Assembly (NCBI GenBank): GCA_029379225.1
Contig: JAQYWR010000004.1
Coordinates: forward strand, 186,001 to 250,000
DNA length: 64,000 nucleotides
Direction of reading: 5' to 3'
Source: Nostoc sp. S4
GTDB taxonomy: Bacteria > Cyanobacteriota > Cyanobacteriia > Cyanobacteriales > Nostocaceae
A program made the translations under genes and the position numbers. Shown here one piece after another: positions 37,495 through 47,725 of this stretch (positions are counted from its first letter, which is position 1; each line of letters starts with the position of its first letter). The notes below the pieces were generated by a model. That model did no database searches. It was not told where the DNA came from and was given only the letters and a program-made list of their open reading frames with translations.

Positions 37495-38577
37495 ATGGAA
37501 CGCCCAATTTTATATTTAGCCATAACTAATCACGGCTTTGGTCATGCTACCCGTATGGCTTCTGTCGCTGCAACAATTCAAAAGTTCTGTCCAGAAGTTC
37601 TGCTAATTATAGTAACCACTGCGCCACGCTGGTTGTTAGAATGCTATATAGAAAACGATTTTATCTATCGTCCCCGTGCATTTGATTTAGGTGTAGTGCA
37701 AGCTGATAGTTTGACAATGGATAAAGCAGCGACTTTAGAAAAGTTGCTAGATATTAAAAAACATCAAAATTCCTTAATTACCTCAGAAGCCAATTTTATC
37801 CGTCAAAATCGCGTTAATCTCATCTTGGCAGATATTCCTTTTCTTGCTCCTGGCTTTGCCAAAGCTGCAAATATTCCCTGCTGGATGATGAGTAATTTTG
37901 GCTGGGATTTTATCTACCGAGATTGGGGAAGTGAATGGAACGCAGTTGCAGACTGGATTAGTGATTGGTATTCAAAGTGCGATCGCCTGTTTCGTCTCCC
38001 TTTCCACGAACCAATGAAGGCTTTTAACAATATTACAGATGTTGGTTTAACAGGTGGTTCTCCCCATTATTCTCTGGATGATTTGCGCTCTATTTGGGGA
38101 ATAACTACACCAGTAGAAAAAACAATTTTATTGACTTTTGGTGGCTTGGGTTTACAGCAAATTCCTTACGATCGCCTTAAGGAATTTTCAGATTGGCAAT
38201 TTATTATCTTCGATCGATTTGCCCCTGATTTACCAAATTTAATAAAAATTAATGACTATAAGTACCGCCCTGTAGATTTTATGCCTATTTGTGGGCGAGT
38301 GGTTTCCAAACCTGGTTACAGTACTTTTGCTGAAGCTACAAAATTAGGAGTACCGATTGTTACTCTTCCCCGGGAAGACTTTGCTGAAGCAAGTTTCTTA
38401 ATAGAAGGTGTAACTAATTACAACCAACATCAAATTGTCACCCCTGCCGAGTTTTTTGCAGGAACTTGGGATTTTTTGTCTGAGTTACCCCAAGCAGCAA
38501 AGCAATCCCAACCAATTTCTAAGGATGGTAATGAGGCGATTGCCCAGGCTGTGATTAATTATTTACAATCAAGTTAA
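37495..38577 (+). CDS. MurG/UGT-like GT-B glycosyltransferase
   Basis: This is a 360-residue protein. The N-terminal block ILYLAITNHGFGHATRMASVAATIQ is a GT-B acceptor domain start. The C-terminal donor domain has ILLTFGGLGLQQIP and a donor-site region VSKPGYSTFAEATKLGVPIVTLPREDFAEASFL, like UGT or MurG proteins. It also resembles the glycosyltransferase-like domain fused to sugar kinases in plants. Soluble; no signal peptide. The sugar and acceptor are unknown. ATG 37495 directly precedes the conserved start. Confidence 0.75.
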   Translation: MERPILYLAITNHGFGHATRMASVAATIQKFCPEVLLIIVTTAPRWLLECYIENDFIYRPRAFDLGVVQADSLTMDKAATLEKLLDIKKHQNSLITSEANFIRQNRVNLILADIPFLAPGFAKAANIPCWMMSNFGWDFIYRDWGSEWNAVADWISDWYSKCDRLFRLPFHEPMKAFNNITDVGLTGGSPHYSLDDLRSIWGITTPVEKTILLTFGGLGLQQIPYDRLKEFSDWQFIIFDRFAPDLPNLIKINDYKYRPVDFMPICGRVVSKPGYSTFAEATKLGVPIVTLPREDFAEASFLIEGVTNYNQHQIVTPAEFFAGTWDFLSELPQAAKQSQPISKDGNEAIAQAVINYLQSS

Positions 38578-38642
38578 AATCAATCATCTGAAATCCAACA
38601 ATAGACGTAACGTTGGAATTAGCCGCTTAAAATATACGTTGA

Positions 38643-39038
38643 GTGCTTGAAAGACAAAAGCAAGAATGTCAAGTTTTAATCACTCAGATGAATATATTAT
38701 TTGCGAGTAACGCGGTATTACTAAGTTTTATAACAATTTTTCTAATTGTCACAAGATTTAGTATCTTAATTTTTTTACAAGTACTTTTCTTGAGCATCAA
38801 TTTTTTGCTACTAATCTGGGCTTGATTGCCACGTAAATTTTTACTCAACCCTAATTTAGAAAAAGCAAAAAGACTATAAAAAAGAAAAACTAAAATTAAT
38901 AGATGATTATTTGATGCTTTCACTTCAAGAATACCATTTACAGATGTTAGTGACTTGAGACAGACTTATAATAAGGGAACTCCAACAAATAAATTATCCC
39001 GTTTTAAGTTGATGGCTGATGACTATCTACAATTATGA
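38643..39038 (+). pseudogene. Decayed membrane protein gene
   Basis: From a GTG at 38643 the frame encodes a hydrophobic N-terminus with two helices (MNILFASNAVLLSFITIFLI and ILIFLQVLFLSINFLLLIWA) and then meets TGA at 38826. Past this stop the same frame continues LPRKFLLNPNLEKAKRL. After frame changes the reading resumes as KKEKLKLIDDYLMLSLQEYH and then RQTYNKGTPTNKLSRFKLMA, ending at 39038. The pieces read as one small membrane protein with a charged tail, inactivated by a stop and two frame changes. The last 50 bases recur at 47671-47720. Parent family unknown. Confidence 0.5.
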
Positions 39039-39301
39039 ACAGCAAGCAAGACAATACCGTATCTTCTCAAAAGAGTCTAGAAATAGCAGAACCGAATCTA
39101 GGTAACATTACAGCTTGATTTCACAATCTACCTAACACACCTATCATCCCCGATGTCCTAAAATAATCTATAAATGCATTGTTAAGCTTCTTTGGAAGAA
39201 AATATACTCAGTCGAACGAGCAACATGGAACAAAACAACAACAAAATCAAGTAGCTGGAACTGCTAATGAGTTTTTATTAACATCAATATTATTGTTGAA
39301 A

Positions 39302-39715
39302 ATGAATCACTACCAAAAGCTATTAAGAATTACCACGGCTGGCAAATCTTTTTCCAATATTACTAATAAGATTGAAGCGATCGTTGCAGAGTCGGGTGTT
39401 GAAACTGGTCTTTGTACTTTATTTTTACGCCATACTTCAGCCAGTTTAGTTATCCAAGAAAATGCCGATCCTGATGTTCTTGTAGATCTAGCTAATTTTA
39501 TGGCAAAACTCGTGCCAGAATCAGCTAAATATATCCACGATGCTGAAGGTGCTGATGACATGCCAGCCCATATTCGTACAGCTCTCACCCACACTTCTGA
39601 ACATATCCCTATTAATCGCGGTCATTTGGTATTAGGAACTTGGCAGGGAATTTATATTTGGGAACACCGCCAACGCAGTCATTCAAGGGAATTAGTTGTC
39701 CACATTTCTGGATAG
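39302..39715 (+). CDS. YjbQ/UPF0047 family protein
   Basis: This is a 137-residue protein with the family signature LRHTSASLVIQENADPDV and the conserved end HLVLGTWQGIYIWEHRQRSHSRELVVHI. The conserved His, Glu and Asp residues line a putative active site in known structures. Some members show weak thiamine phosphate synthase activity, but the true role is unsettled. I chose ATG 39302 (MNHYQKLLRI), which gives the normal family length. An in-frame ATG at 39179 would add 41 Gln-rich residues with no family support. It stands alone after a decayed gene. Confidence 0.85.
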   Translation: MNHYQKLLRITTAGKSFSNITNKIEAIVAESGVETGLCTLFLRHTSASLVIQENADPDVLVDLANFMAKLVPESAKYIHDAEGADDMPAHIRTALTHTSEHIPINRGHLVLGTWQGIYIWEHRQRSHSRELVVHISG

Positions 39716-40094
39716 CAATTTCTCAAATTTAATTTCTTCAAGGTGTAGTTTTCTACAATTTAAATACTCTATTTTTAGAATTTATCGATTAAGGATAATA
39801 CTGTAAATTTAGCTTTAATACCTATTTGACAAAAAATATAGGAATCTGGTTTGATTCCTGAAATTATTTGTGTAGGAAGGGAACAGGGAATAGGTAAAAA
39901 GCTCTGGAAGTAGTACTGAGTTTTTTTCAAAAATCAAATACTAATCCTATATCAGCATCGACAAGATATACATGTAAAATATTATGTATCAGTTTGTAAA
40001 TTAAAAGTTAAGTTTATTTATAAGGATTTAAAAATTGAATTGTTTCAATATAAGCTAATATTTAGTGTCAGCTGGCTGGGCTATTTCAATTACT
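39716..40094. other. Spacer with a dispersed repeat
   Basis: The segment 39926-39955 (TTCAAAAATCAAATACTAAT onward) is a diverged copy of the repeat at 58141-58170. No gene or terminator recognised. Confidence 0.5.
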
Positions 40095-40844
40095 ATGAAG
40101 CAAGAACTAACACCAACTCATACTTTACAACTTATTGATAAAATCCTTGCCCAGCACTGTGTTAAACTTTTATCACTTAATCCGAAAAAAAAAATAATCA
40201 CCAGTTTTACAGAATTAGGAAATTTGATTACTGAACAAAATATCGACATCAAAATCATCACAACTCTTCAGGAAACCTTGGAATGTATAGTTTGTACTCA
40301 GTTACAAAACTTTCCAGAAAACATCTTCTGGGATTTTGATTTTCTGGTAAGTAGTATGCTCAGACAAGCTTTAGTAGCAGAAGAAGGTGCTGTTGATTTT
40401 TTAAAAATATTTGGTGAAAAGATGTTTTACCTGATGGAAATGTTCGGAATTAACACAGCAATTCGCTTCCGTTATGTTCATGATTTTATGTATGGGTTTG
40501 ATTGGGCAAGATGGGTACAAAAAGATCCAAAAAATCGTGCAAAAATTGAGCCTTTTAGCTTAGTTTTTTTTGATTATTTACTCAATAAAGGTAAGGAACT
40601 GATACAACGTATTAGTCACGGTCAAATTACTTGTTATAAACTGTGTGATACAGGCTACCGCAATCCTTTCTCCTTTTCTCGCGAACCAGAAGATGAATAC
40701 CGTCTGCTAACTTATCTTGCCCAGAAAGAACTAATTCCTGTAGCAGTATGGAACTGGAATGCTAGCCCTGTATGGAATAAACCTTTCCAGGAAATGCGTC
40801 AACAGATAGCATTAGAATTAGACATTCAACCACAGAAACACTGA
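40095..40844 (+). CDS. Conserved-looking protein of unknown function
   Basis: This is a 249-residue soluble, mostly helical protein. I chose ATG 40095 (MKQELTPTHTLQ); a GTG at 40065 would add ten residues. Notable blocks are NIFWDFDFLVSSMLRQAL, FRYVHDFMYGFDWARWVQKD and AVWNWNASPVWNKPFQEMRQ, rich in aromatic and acidic residues. They look like conserved surface or pocket segments. Two Cys pairs (CIVC and CYKLC) are present. I do not recognise a family and give no function. It is not in an evident operon. Confidence 0.65.
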   Translation: MKQELTPTHTLQLIDKILAQHCVKLLSLNPKKKIITSFTELGNLITEQNIDIKIITTLQETLECIVCTQLQNFPENIFWDFDFLVSSMLRQALVAEEGAVDFLKIFGEKMFYLMEMFGINTAIRFRYVHDFMYGFDWARWVQKDPKNRAKIEPFSLVFFDYLLNKGKELIQRISHGQITCYKLCDTGYRNPFSFSREPEDEYRLLTYLAQKELIPVAVWNWNASPVWNKPFQEMRQQIALELDIQPQKH

Positions 40845-40928
40845 GAAGCAATTGAATAAGAATTCAGATCGATCAGTGATGACACCACTAAATTGAGCAT
40901 TTATTTATTAAACGTGAGTTCGACGGAA

Positions 40929-41078
40929 CTAAAAAAGGGCAGGAGGTAGTGCTGGCAAATCTTTTGGGTAAATGTCAATCGAAGGTTTTTTGGGCAGATA
41001 GGTGTAAGCAGCTAAAGCAGCCATCAAATTGACTAAAAAGTTAAATACACTACGATGTCGAGAGTATTCTATTTGACA
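40929..41078 (-). pseudogene. C-terminal remnant of an IS982-like transposase
   Basis: An open minus-strand stretch of 49 codons ending in a stop reads [20 protein letters not shown], then [20 protein letters not shown] and LPALPPALF. The S-R-H-R-S plus N-F-L-V-N-L pattern and the PKKPS tail are what I expect for the end of IS982-family transposases. The rest of the gene and the terminal repeats are missing, so it cannot move. Confidence 0.6.
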
Positions 41079-41164
41079 ATAAAAAGAAGTCAGAATTTAG
41101 AATTGAGAATTTGTGAATTAGGCTCCACGATTGAGCTGGGAGCAGTAACAGGCTCAATAAAATT

Positions 41165-41599
41165 TCATTCCTCATCTTTGTGATAACCATTTTTCTCACG
41201 TTTGAGGCTTTCTTCTAAAGCTTGAATTTGTTCGCGTCTGGCTTCCAATTCCAGAGAACGCCGTGCTAAGTCTTGGTTTTGCAACGTCAGTGATTGTCGC
41301 CAATGTTCTGCTCGCTCAGCTTCATGCAGCAAGAATTCTGGTGTAATGCCGGTGGTGAGGTAGGTTTGTACTAAATGGAGTACCCAATTAGTAGCATCTT
41401 CTATTCTTTGAATATCGCCTGTGGGGGAAAGTTCGATTAAAACAAGCAAGTTCTCGCTCATGGTATTTCCCTTTCCTAGCAGAATGAAAGCCTCTTCTGG
41501 AATTATCGCCCACAAGTTATCAACTTCCTGACGCGCCAATAAACGTAACTGGTGTTGGTCTAAAAAATCGTTTTTACGTACCTGGGCTAGATATAGCAT
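41165..41599 (-). CDS. Coiled-coil protein of unknown function
   Basis: This is a 144-residue soluble protein. The first 90 residues form a mixed domain (RLLARQEVDNLWAIIPEEAFILL, NLLVLIELSPTGDIQRIEDATNWVLHLVQTYL). The last 50 (AERAEHWRQSLTLQNQDLARRSLELEARREQIQALEESL) form a clear heptad coiled coil. It may bind another protein through this helix. I do not recognise the family by name. It lies downstream of valS on the same strand, but 261 bases away, so cotranscription is uncertain. Confidence 0.75.
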   Translation of the reverse strand: MLYLAQVRKNDFLDQHQLRLLARQEVDNLWAIIPEEAFILLGKGNTMSENLLVLIELSPTGDIQRIEDATNWVLHLVQTYLTTGITPEFLLHEAERAEHWRQSLTLQNQDLARRSLELEARREQIQALEESLKREKNGYHKDEE

Positions 41600-41860
41600 G
41601 AGAGTTACTCCGCTTCAATTCAAAATTCAAAATTCAAAATTTAAAAAATTATTTTTCATCAAAAAAGTACAAATATTAATAAGTAACTCAAAAGTTAAAA
41701 TAATGAAATTGAGTCATAGTCAGAAATTTAGCTAGATAAGTTGTGCTTTGAAAAAATGTACAACAGCTTATTTGAAGGTAGGTAATGGGTAATTGGGAAT
41801 TAATCACTTTTCCATTACCCATTACATGATTACAGTTATCCTAATCCATGCAGGCGATAT

Positions 41861-44854
41861 CTACGGCAACGCCTTCAGGCGTACGCGCAGAATTTCTGCT
41901 TGTTTTTCGGCTTCTGCTAAGGTATCTCTCGCTCCTTGAACCACGTCGGCTCTAGCTTTATCAACAAAATTCGGATTGTTTAATCTGCCACTCAAAGATT
42001 GAATTTCCGCTTCGGCTTTACTTAAGCTTTTCTCTAGTTTGGCGCGTACAACTTCGATATCGACCACGCCACTGAGGGGAATTAGTACTTGTATTGTACC
42101 TGTTACACCAGCGATCGCATTTTCTGGTTCTTGTGTTTGTTGTAATTCTGTGGCTTGAAAAAACTGTCTCCATAGCTTTTGTCTAGCTTCAGCAGTCAGG
42201 AAATTTTGCCTGACAAACCAGGCTGTGTACAGAAAACCAACCATTTTAAAGAAAGTTCCAACCAGCGGAGTCTCATCAATCGTATTCGCCACATTAAAAC
42301 CTAACTTAGCTAAGACAATCGCCAAAATAGTTAAACCAATTATTTTTAAACCCCTCTGAGGTTTTTTATTAGTAACAGTTTGGCTTTTTTGCTTATCAGT
42401 AATAGTTAAAGTCTCAACCTTCGCTAAATCTTTAATGTAAACCTGTCCAGCAGTAAGAATTTGTCTTTCTTTTTCACTTTCAGTTTGTAAATTAGCTGTC
42501 ACCTTCACCCCTGGTTTGACATCCGCTTCAGCGCGCAAGTTCCGAATTGTGCGGATAGTATCAATTAGTAATTCAAACTGTTCTTCTAAAGCTGAATCAA
42601 TTAGATTTGCATCTACTTGGGGATAAAGTTGTAAAGCTAGAGTTTGGTGGGAATCTGCTGATTGTTGGGTGAGAGTTTGCCAAATTTCCTCGGTAATATG
42701 AGGCATAAAAGGATGAAGCAGTTTTAAAATCCCTTCCAGTACGTAGGCGAGGGTTTGTTGTGCTACCCGTCGCGATGCGGGGTCTGCATCTGGCTGGAGG
42801 CGAGATTTCACCAATTCAATATATTGGTCGCAGAAATCGCCCCAAATGAACTCATATAATCCCTTTGCGGCTTCTCCTAAACCGTAGTTGTCAATGTAAT
42901 TACTGGTTTGTTTGACAACTTGATTGTAGCGGGAAAGAATCCAGCGATCGCTCAATTCTGTGCTGACTGGTTGACTCAATTGTTCAGGAGTTTGTCCATC
43001 CAAGTTGATCATCACAAACCGGGCAGCATTCCACAACTTGTTAGCAAAGTTGCGCGACGCTTCTACAGATGGTGATTCATCCTTTTTGCGATCGTATTCT
43101 AACCGGATATCTTGTCCCGCCCCCGCCACTTCCTTAACTAGGGTATAGCGCAGGGCGTCAGTACCATATTTGTCAATTAATAACAATGGGTCAATACCAT
43201 TACCTTTGGTCTTTGACATCTTCTGACCTTTTTCATCCAGCACTAAGCCGTGCATGTAAACGGTTTGGAAAGGCATTTTATCAGTAAAATGTCCAGCCAT
43301 CATTGTCATTCTGGCTACCCAGAAAAAGATGATATCAAAGCCTGTCACCAAAGTAGTGGTAGGATAGTAAGTCGCTAAATCTTGAGTTTGTTCCGGCCAG
43401 CCCAAAGTTGAAAACGGCCAAAGTCCAGAAGAAAACCAAGTATCTAGTACATCTGGGTCTTGTTCTAACTTGACATTTTCGCCAAATTGCGCCTTAGCTT
43501 TCTCCCAAGCTTCGGCTTCCGATTTCGCCACCACAAACGGCGTGTTATCGGTAATTTGTCCATCGCTTTCACTAACAGCGTACCAAACTGGGATTTGATG
43601 CCCCCACCATAATTGGCGAGAGATACACCAATCAGTGAGTTTTACTAACCAATCACGATATACCTTCGTCCAGCGTTGGGGGACAAACTGCGGGGAGTTT
43701 TGCTGGTCGAGGAATTCTAAAGTTTTGTTAGCTAGGGGGCGAATTTTGACAAACCACTGAGTTGAAAGCAGGGGTTCAATGGGTACTTTACCGCGATCGC
43801 TGTAGGGAACGGTATGCTTATAATCTTCTATCTTCACCAGAAAACCATCTGCTTCTAGGCGAGAAACCACATTCTTCCTAGCCACAAAGCGGTCTTGTCC
43901 TTGAAATTCTCCGGCATTGGCGTTGAGAGTGCCGTCTTTATTCATAATATTTATTAACGGCAAATTGTGACGTTTACCCATCTCAAAATCGTTCGGGTCA
44001 TGGGCAGGAGTTATCTTCACGCAGCCTGTGCCGAAAGTGGGGTCAACATATTCATCGCCAATAATGGGAATTTCTCGTTGTAGAATGGGCAGAGTCAGAG
44101 TTTTGCCGATGAGATGTTTGTAGCGATCGTCATTAGGATTAACTGCCACTGCTGTATCGCCGAGCATCGTTTCTGGTCGAGTCGTCGCCACTTCCACAAA
44201 ACCAGAACCATCTGTAAGCGGATAACGGAAGTGCCACAGATTGCCATTAACCTCTTGATTTTCCACCTCTACATCAGACACAGCCGACTGGGAAGCTGGA
44301 CACCAGTTAACTAAATATTCACCACGATAAATTAAGCCTTCCTCATAAAGGCGAGTAAATGCCTCAACAACAGCCTTGGATAAACCTTCATCTAAGGTAA
44401 ACCTTTCCCGTGACCAGTCTGCCGAAACACCCAAGCGTCGCAATTGATTAACAATCGTTCCTTCAGACTCCGACTTCCATTGCCAAGCGCGTTCTAAGAA
44501 TTTCTCGCGCCCCAATTCGTAGCGAGTCTTACCCTCTGTCTTGAGTTGCTTTTCCAGCATAGTATGCACAGCAATGCTGGCGTGGTCAGTTCCAGGTAGC
44601 CACAACGTATTACGTCCCTGCATTCGGTGGTAGCGCACGAGAGTATCAATCAAGGCACTTTCAAAAGCGTGACCCATGTGCAAACTGCCAGTGACATTAG
44701 GCGGCGGAATGACAATGCAGTAAGGTTCGCCGTCTTTGTTGGGGTCAGCTTTGTAAACTTGGTTATCTTCCCAGAATTTTTGCCACTTGGCTTCAGTGGA
44801 AAAAGGGTCGTAGAGACTGGGGAGATTGAGAATGGTTGCAGTCATGCGGGGCAA
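41861..44854 (-). CDS. valS: Valyl-tRNA synthetase with inserted CAAD membrane domain
   Basis: This is a 997-residue class I synthetase. The HIGH motif is HMGH ([18 protein letters not shown]) and the KMSKS motif is in [16 protein letters not shown]. The editing domain includes [13 protein letters not shown]. The tRNA-binding coiled coil is at the C-terminus. Between the anticodon-binding region and the coiled coil, residues about 833-905 form a CAAD domain with two membrane helices ([20 protein letters not shown] and [15 protein letters not shown]). This domain anchors ValRS to thylakoids in Anabaena. The last residues (LKALP) are encoded inside a palindromic repeat. The start at ATG 44854 adds a few residues before [20 protein letters not shown]. 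Confidence 0.95.
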   Translation of the reverse strand: MPRMTATILNLPSLYDPFSTEAKWQKFWEDNQVYKADPNKDGEPYCIVIPPPNVTGSLHMGHAFESALIDTLVRYHRMQGRNTLWLPGTDHASIAVHTMLEKQLKTEGKTRYELGREKFLERAWQWKSESEGTIVNQLRRLGVSADWSRERFTLDEGLSKAVVEAFTRLYEEGLIYRGEYLVNWCPASQSAVSDVEVENQEVNGNLWHFRYPLTDGSGFVEVATTRPETMLGDTAVAVNPNDDRYKHLIGKTLTLPILQREIPIIGDEYVDPTFGTGCVKITPAHDPNDFEMGKRHNLPLINIMNKDGTLNANAGEFQGQDRFVARKNVVSRLEADGFLVKIEDYKHTVPYSDRGKVPIEPLLSTQWFVKIRPLANKTLEFLDQQNSPQFVPQRWTKVYRDWLVKLTDWCISRQLWWGHQIPVWYAVSESDGQITDNTPFVVAKSEAEAWEKAKAQFGENVKLEQDPDVLDTWFSSGLWPFSTLGWPEQTQDLATYYPTTTLVTGFDIIFFWVARMTMMAGHFTDKMPFQTVYMHGLVLDEKGQKMSKTKGNGIDPLLLIDKYGTDALRYTLVKEVAGAGQDIRLEYDRKKDESPSVEASRNFANKLWNAARFVMINLDGQTPEQLSQPVSTELSDRWILSRYNQVVKQTSNYIDNYGLGEAAKGLYEFIWGDFCDQYIELVKSRLQPDADPASRRVAQQTLAYVLEGILKLLHPFMPHITEEIWQTLTQQSADSHQTLALQLYPQVDANLIDSALEEQFELLIDTIRTIRNLRAEADVKPGVKVTANLQTESEKERQILTAGQVYIKDLAKVETLTITDKQKSQTVTNKKPQRGLKIIGLTILAIVLAKLGFNVANTIDETPLVGTFFKMVGFLYTAWFVRQNFLTAEARQKLWRQFFQATELQQTQEPENAIAGVTGTIQVLIPLSGVVDIEVVRAKLEKSLSKAEAEIQSLSGRLNNPNFVDKARADVVQGARDTLAEAEKQAEILRVRLKALP

Positions 44855-44978
44855 ACTAACTATGGAAGGACTCTAATAAATTTTGCCACAGGCTTGGAGG
44901 GGGTTTTGATGACTAAGGACAAATGACCAAGGATGGTCATAAGATAATTTTCACTTTCTGATTTAGGATTGATAGACG

Positions 44979-45404
44979 TTAAAGGTCAGATTTAAGATAT
45001 TGCTGTAATTGTTGGGTTCGCTCTTTTGTGGTATTTTCTAGGCAACCAAAGTAAATTGTAGGGGCTATAGTTCCACCCTCATATTGGCTTTCCTCAAACT
45101 CACAACTGCTATCTCGAAACTTAATCCATGCTTGTTGTACAGCAATCAATTTTTGTTTTCTATTTCTCTCTAACTTAGGCAGCAGTTGTTGATAAACTGC
45201 ATTCAATTTTTTATCAGCATTTTGATAAGATAACCTACTACATTCATTAATTGCTACTTGAGTTTGAGCATTATTGCAGTTTAGCTTTTGAGCTAAATGT
45301 ATTTTTGGTAAATCCGATGACGTTGTACTTGCTGTTGTCGTAGTAGGAATGTATGAACTGTTGAGAGTTAGTATATTTACTAATAAAGGCAATAAATAGT
45401 ACAT
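44979..45404 (-). CDS. LprI/DUF1311 secreted protein
   Basis: This is a 141-residue protein with a signal peptide (MYYLLPLLVNILTLNSSYIP). The domain is of the lysozyme-inhibitor LprI family. It has Cys-containing blocks CNNAQTQVAINECSRLSYQNADKKLNAVYQQLL, AWIKFRDSSCEFEESQYEGGT and YFGCLENTTKERTQQLQQYL, and the four Cys probably pair. It would act in the periplasm; family members inhibit lysozyme in some bacteria, but this is not shown in cyanobacteria. I chose ATG 45404 because GGAAAAG precedes it and the signal peptide then starts properly. An upstream ATG at 45476 is in frame. Confidence 0.8.
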   Translation of the reverse strand: MYYLLPLLVNILTLNSSYIPTTTTASTTSSDLPKIHLAQKLNCNNAQTQVAINECSRLSYQNADKKLNAVYQQLLPKLERNRKQKLIAVQQAWIKFRDSSCEFEESQYEGGTIAPTIYFGCLENTTKERTQQLQQYLKSDL

Positions 45405-45476
45405 TTCTTTTCCCTGATACGTTAATAATTTTGGCAATTTTAGCCATTTTTCAATCGGTCGAACATCTAACACCAC

Positions 45477-46560
45477 CTAGCCACAAAAAATCAAGGTTGG
45501 AGAAAAGCCCTTGAAATCTCTAAATCTAATAATTCAAAGTTATGGTTGGTTTGGATACTGGGTAAGTTTTCACCACGACTTTATCCTAACAACAAGCATA
45601 AATTAGTTATTAAGTCAAGAATCTTAATTTGACAAACATAAATGATTAGAATTTACAGCGATAGCTAAAAAAATGGCGTCTGTGTGCAAATCTGCTGTAG
45701 GCAAGGATGTAAAGCCTGGGTATGTTTTAGCGAATCCAAAGTGTACAGTTAGCTGCGCTTATCCATATACTATTGTAAAAGTCAGTAAGGAAAATTTTCC
45801 TTTGCTCTTTACGTACAAATGTGCAAAAATTACTTTTGCAAGAGATATCAAACAACTATAATTGACTAATCACAATGAAAATACCTCATTCTTTATTCGC
45901 TACTCTTTACTCTGATGACAGACATGATTTACTTATTTCAATATAAATTTAAGTATTTGAAAATTTAAAATATTTAAAATATTTGCTTTTTTAATATCAA
46001 TCCCATTTTATGGGATTGGATAGGAAGTATTGCTTAAATAAAATATAAAATTTAGAAATTATCATCAAAAATTTAAACATTATAAATAAATAACATATAA
46101 ATTTTTCTTAAAATTATAATACTTTTGTCGAAAACATTCTACTTATATATAAAATTACAACCAAAGTCTTGCGTTAAGGAATCAAAAAATTGTATTGTTT
46201 ATATTGTTGAAAATTGTTTCTCACAAAAGCAATTAAGAAAAGACAAGTTCCGCATATAGAAAAAAGCATTGCCTTGGTGAATCGTGAAATCTCGATATCA
46301 AACCAAAATGTGTGTATTGTTGCTATTGACATCATTAGTAACAGAATTAACCTAAAAACGAAAAATCCAATCTTTCGTTGGTCTATGTAGTATATTTCCT
46401 ACACTACACCTGTTACAGTCCCTACCTAATCATCAAGAACAGTATCGGCTAGATTTTCAGGGTTTCATCTCTCTAATCGGGGCAAGAAATCTATTCTGTG
46501 CTGGCTCAAAAAAGGGATTTCAAGCTCATTTTATCAAGGAACCGCGACCAGTAAAAAATT
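45477..46560. other. Long AT-rich gene-free region
   Basis: A 62-codon frame at 45673 (MASVCKSAVGKDVKPGYVLA and onward) has no ribosome site or family I know. 45900-46200 is extremely AT-rich. A promoter for the desaturase gene should lie near its end. Nothing else is recognised. Confidence 0.5.
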
Positions 46561-47616
46561 ATGACCTCTTTAGATCCTAATTTTTTTGACATTCCAGCCA
46601 AAAGCCTAATCATCATTGACCCAGCCGTTGATGACTATAAAAAGCTAAATGGCAATAACTTGGAAGTCACCTTAAAAGACGTAGCAAATACAGAATTAGA
46701 AACGCTCGCCTCTAAAGCCCACAAGCTCTTAAAACTCCCGCCTAAGGATCTTTTAGCGCCTCCTGGTGATTTCAATCCCACTTTAGTGTTATTTTTAGCA
46801 TCTGTGGCAATATTGGTGTTATCTAACTTTGGTTACTGGCTTTGGCAATGGCCGCACTGGTTGTGCTTTAGCGTTAATACTATTGCCTTGCATTGTGCGG
46901 GGACAATAATTCATGATGCTTGTCATTTATCTGCTCATCGCAATCGGATAATTAATGCCATGCTAGGACATGGTAGCGCCTTGATGCTAGGGTTTGTTTT
47001 TCCAGTATTTACCCGAGTGCATTTGCAGCATCATGCTCGTGTAAACCATCCTAAAGATGACCCAGATCATTATGTTTCTACAGGTGGCCCACTGTGGCTA
47101 ATTGCGTTTCGGTTTTTGTACCATGAGGTGTTTTTCTTTCAACGACGATTGTGGCGTAAATATGAGCTATGGGAATGGTTTATTAGCCGTTTAATTGTCG
47201 TTGCAATTTTTTATATAGCAATTCAATATCATTTTTTAATGTACGTTCTTAATTTTTGGGTTGTGCCTTCTGGGATAGTAGGAATAATACTGGGTTTCTT
47301 TTTTGACTATTTGCCCCATCGTCCTTTTAGAGAACGCGATCGCTGGAAAAATGCTCGTGTATATCCTAGTCCAATTCTTAATATCTTAATTTTAGGACAG
47401 AACTACCACCTAATTCATCATTTATGGACTTGTATTCCTTGGTATAAATATCAGTCCACATACTATGTGATGAAGCCTTTATTAGATGAAAAAGGCTGTT
47501 ATCAAACTTCAGGATTATTACAAAAGAAAGACTTTTTAGAGTTTATTTACGATATTTTTGTAGGAATTCGATTTGACCATCAACCAACAAAAAACAAAGA
47601 TGAATCACACGATTGA
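46561..47616 (+). CDS. CrtR-like membrane di-iron hydroxylase/desaturase
   Basis: This is a 351-residue membrane protein with the His boxes of the desaturase fold: HDACHLSAH (residues 118-126), HLQHH (154-158) and HLIHH (283-287). The block DYLPHRPFRERDRWKNARVYPSPILN, followed by GQNYHLIHHLWTCIPWYKYQ, is close to cyanobacterial beta-carotene hydroxylase CrtR. An extra hydrophilic N-terminus of about 70 residues is unusual for CrtR, so this may be a paralogue with another substrate. Four to five membrane helices surround the boxes. It converges with a second di-iron oxygenase gene of the sterol desaturase type 103 bases away. Confidence 0.75.
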   Translation: MTSLDPNFFDIPAKSLIIIDPAVDDYKKLNGNNLEVTLKDVANTELETLASKAHKLLKLPPKDLLAPPGDFNPTLVLFLASVAILVLSNFGYWLWQWPHWLCFSVNTIALHCAGTIIHDACHLSAHRNRIINAMLGHGSALMLGFVFPVFTRVHLQHHARVNHPKDDPDHYVSTGGPLWLIAFRFLYHEVFFFQRRLWRKYELWEWFISRLIVVAIFYIAIQYHFLMYVLNFWVVPSGIVGIILGFFFDYLPHRPFRERDRWKNARVYPSPILNILILGQNYHLIHHLWTCIPWYKYQSTYYVMKPLLDEKGCYQTSGLLQKKDFLEFIYDIFVGIRFDHQPTKNKDESHD

Positions 47617-47664
47617 GAATCACCTGTACTTTATCAGGGACTTCAAAATAAAAATATCCCATTA

Positions 47665-47725
47665 TTAACAGTCATCAGTCATCAACTTAAAACGGGATAA
47701 TTTATTTCTTCGAGTTCCCTCATGT
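47665..47725 (-). pseudogene. C-terminal gene fragment, copy of 38974-39023
   Basis: On the minus strand EGTRRNKLSRFKLMTDDC plus stop is encoded. 47 of 50 bases (47671-47720) match the 3' end of the decayed gene at 38643. It overlaps the stop codon of the sterol desaturase-like gene in another frame. It is too short to be a gene. Confidence 0.5.

Noticed and set aside
45673..45861. 62-codon frame with four Cys
   Set aside because: No ribosome site, no family known to me, in a long AT-rich spacer; kept only as a remark.
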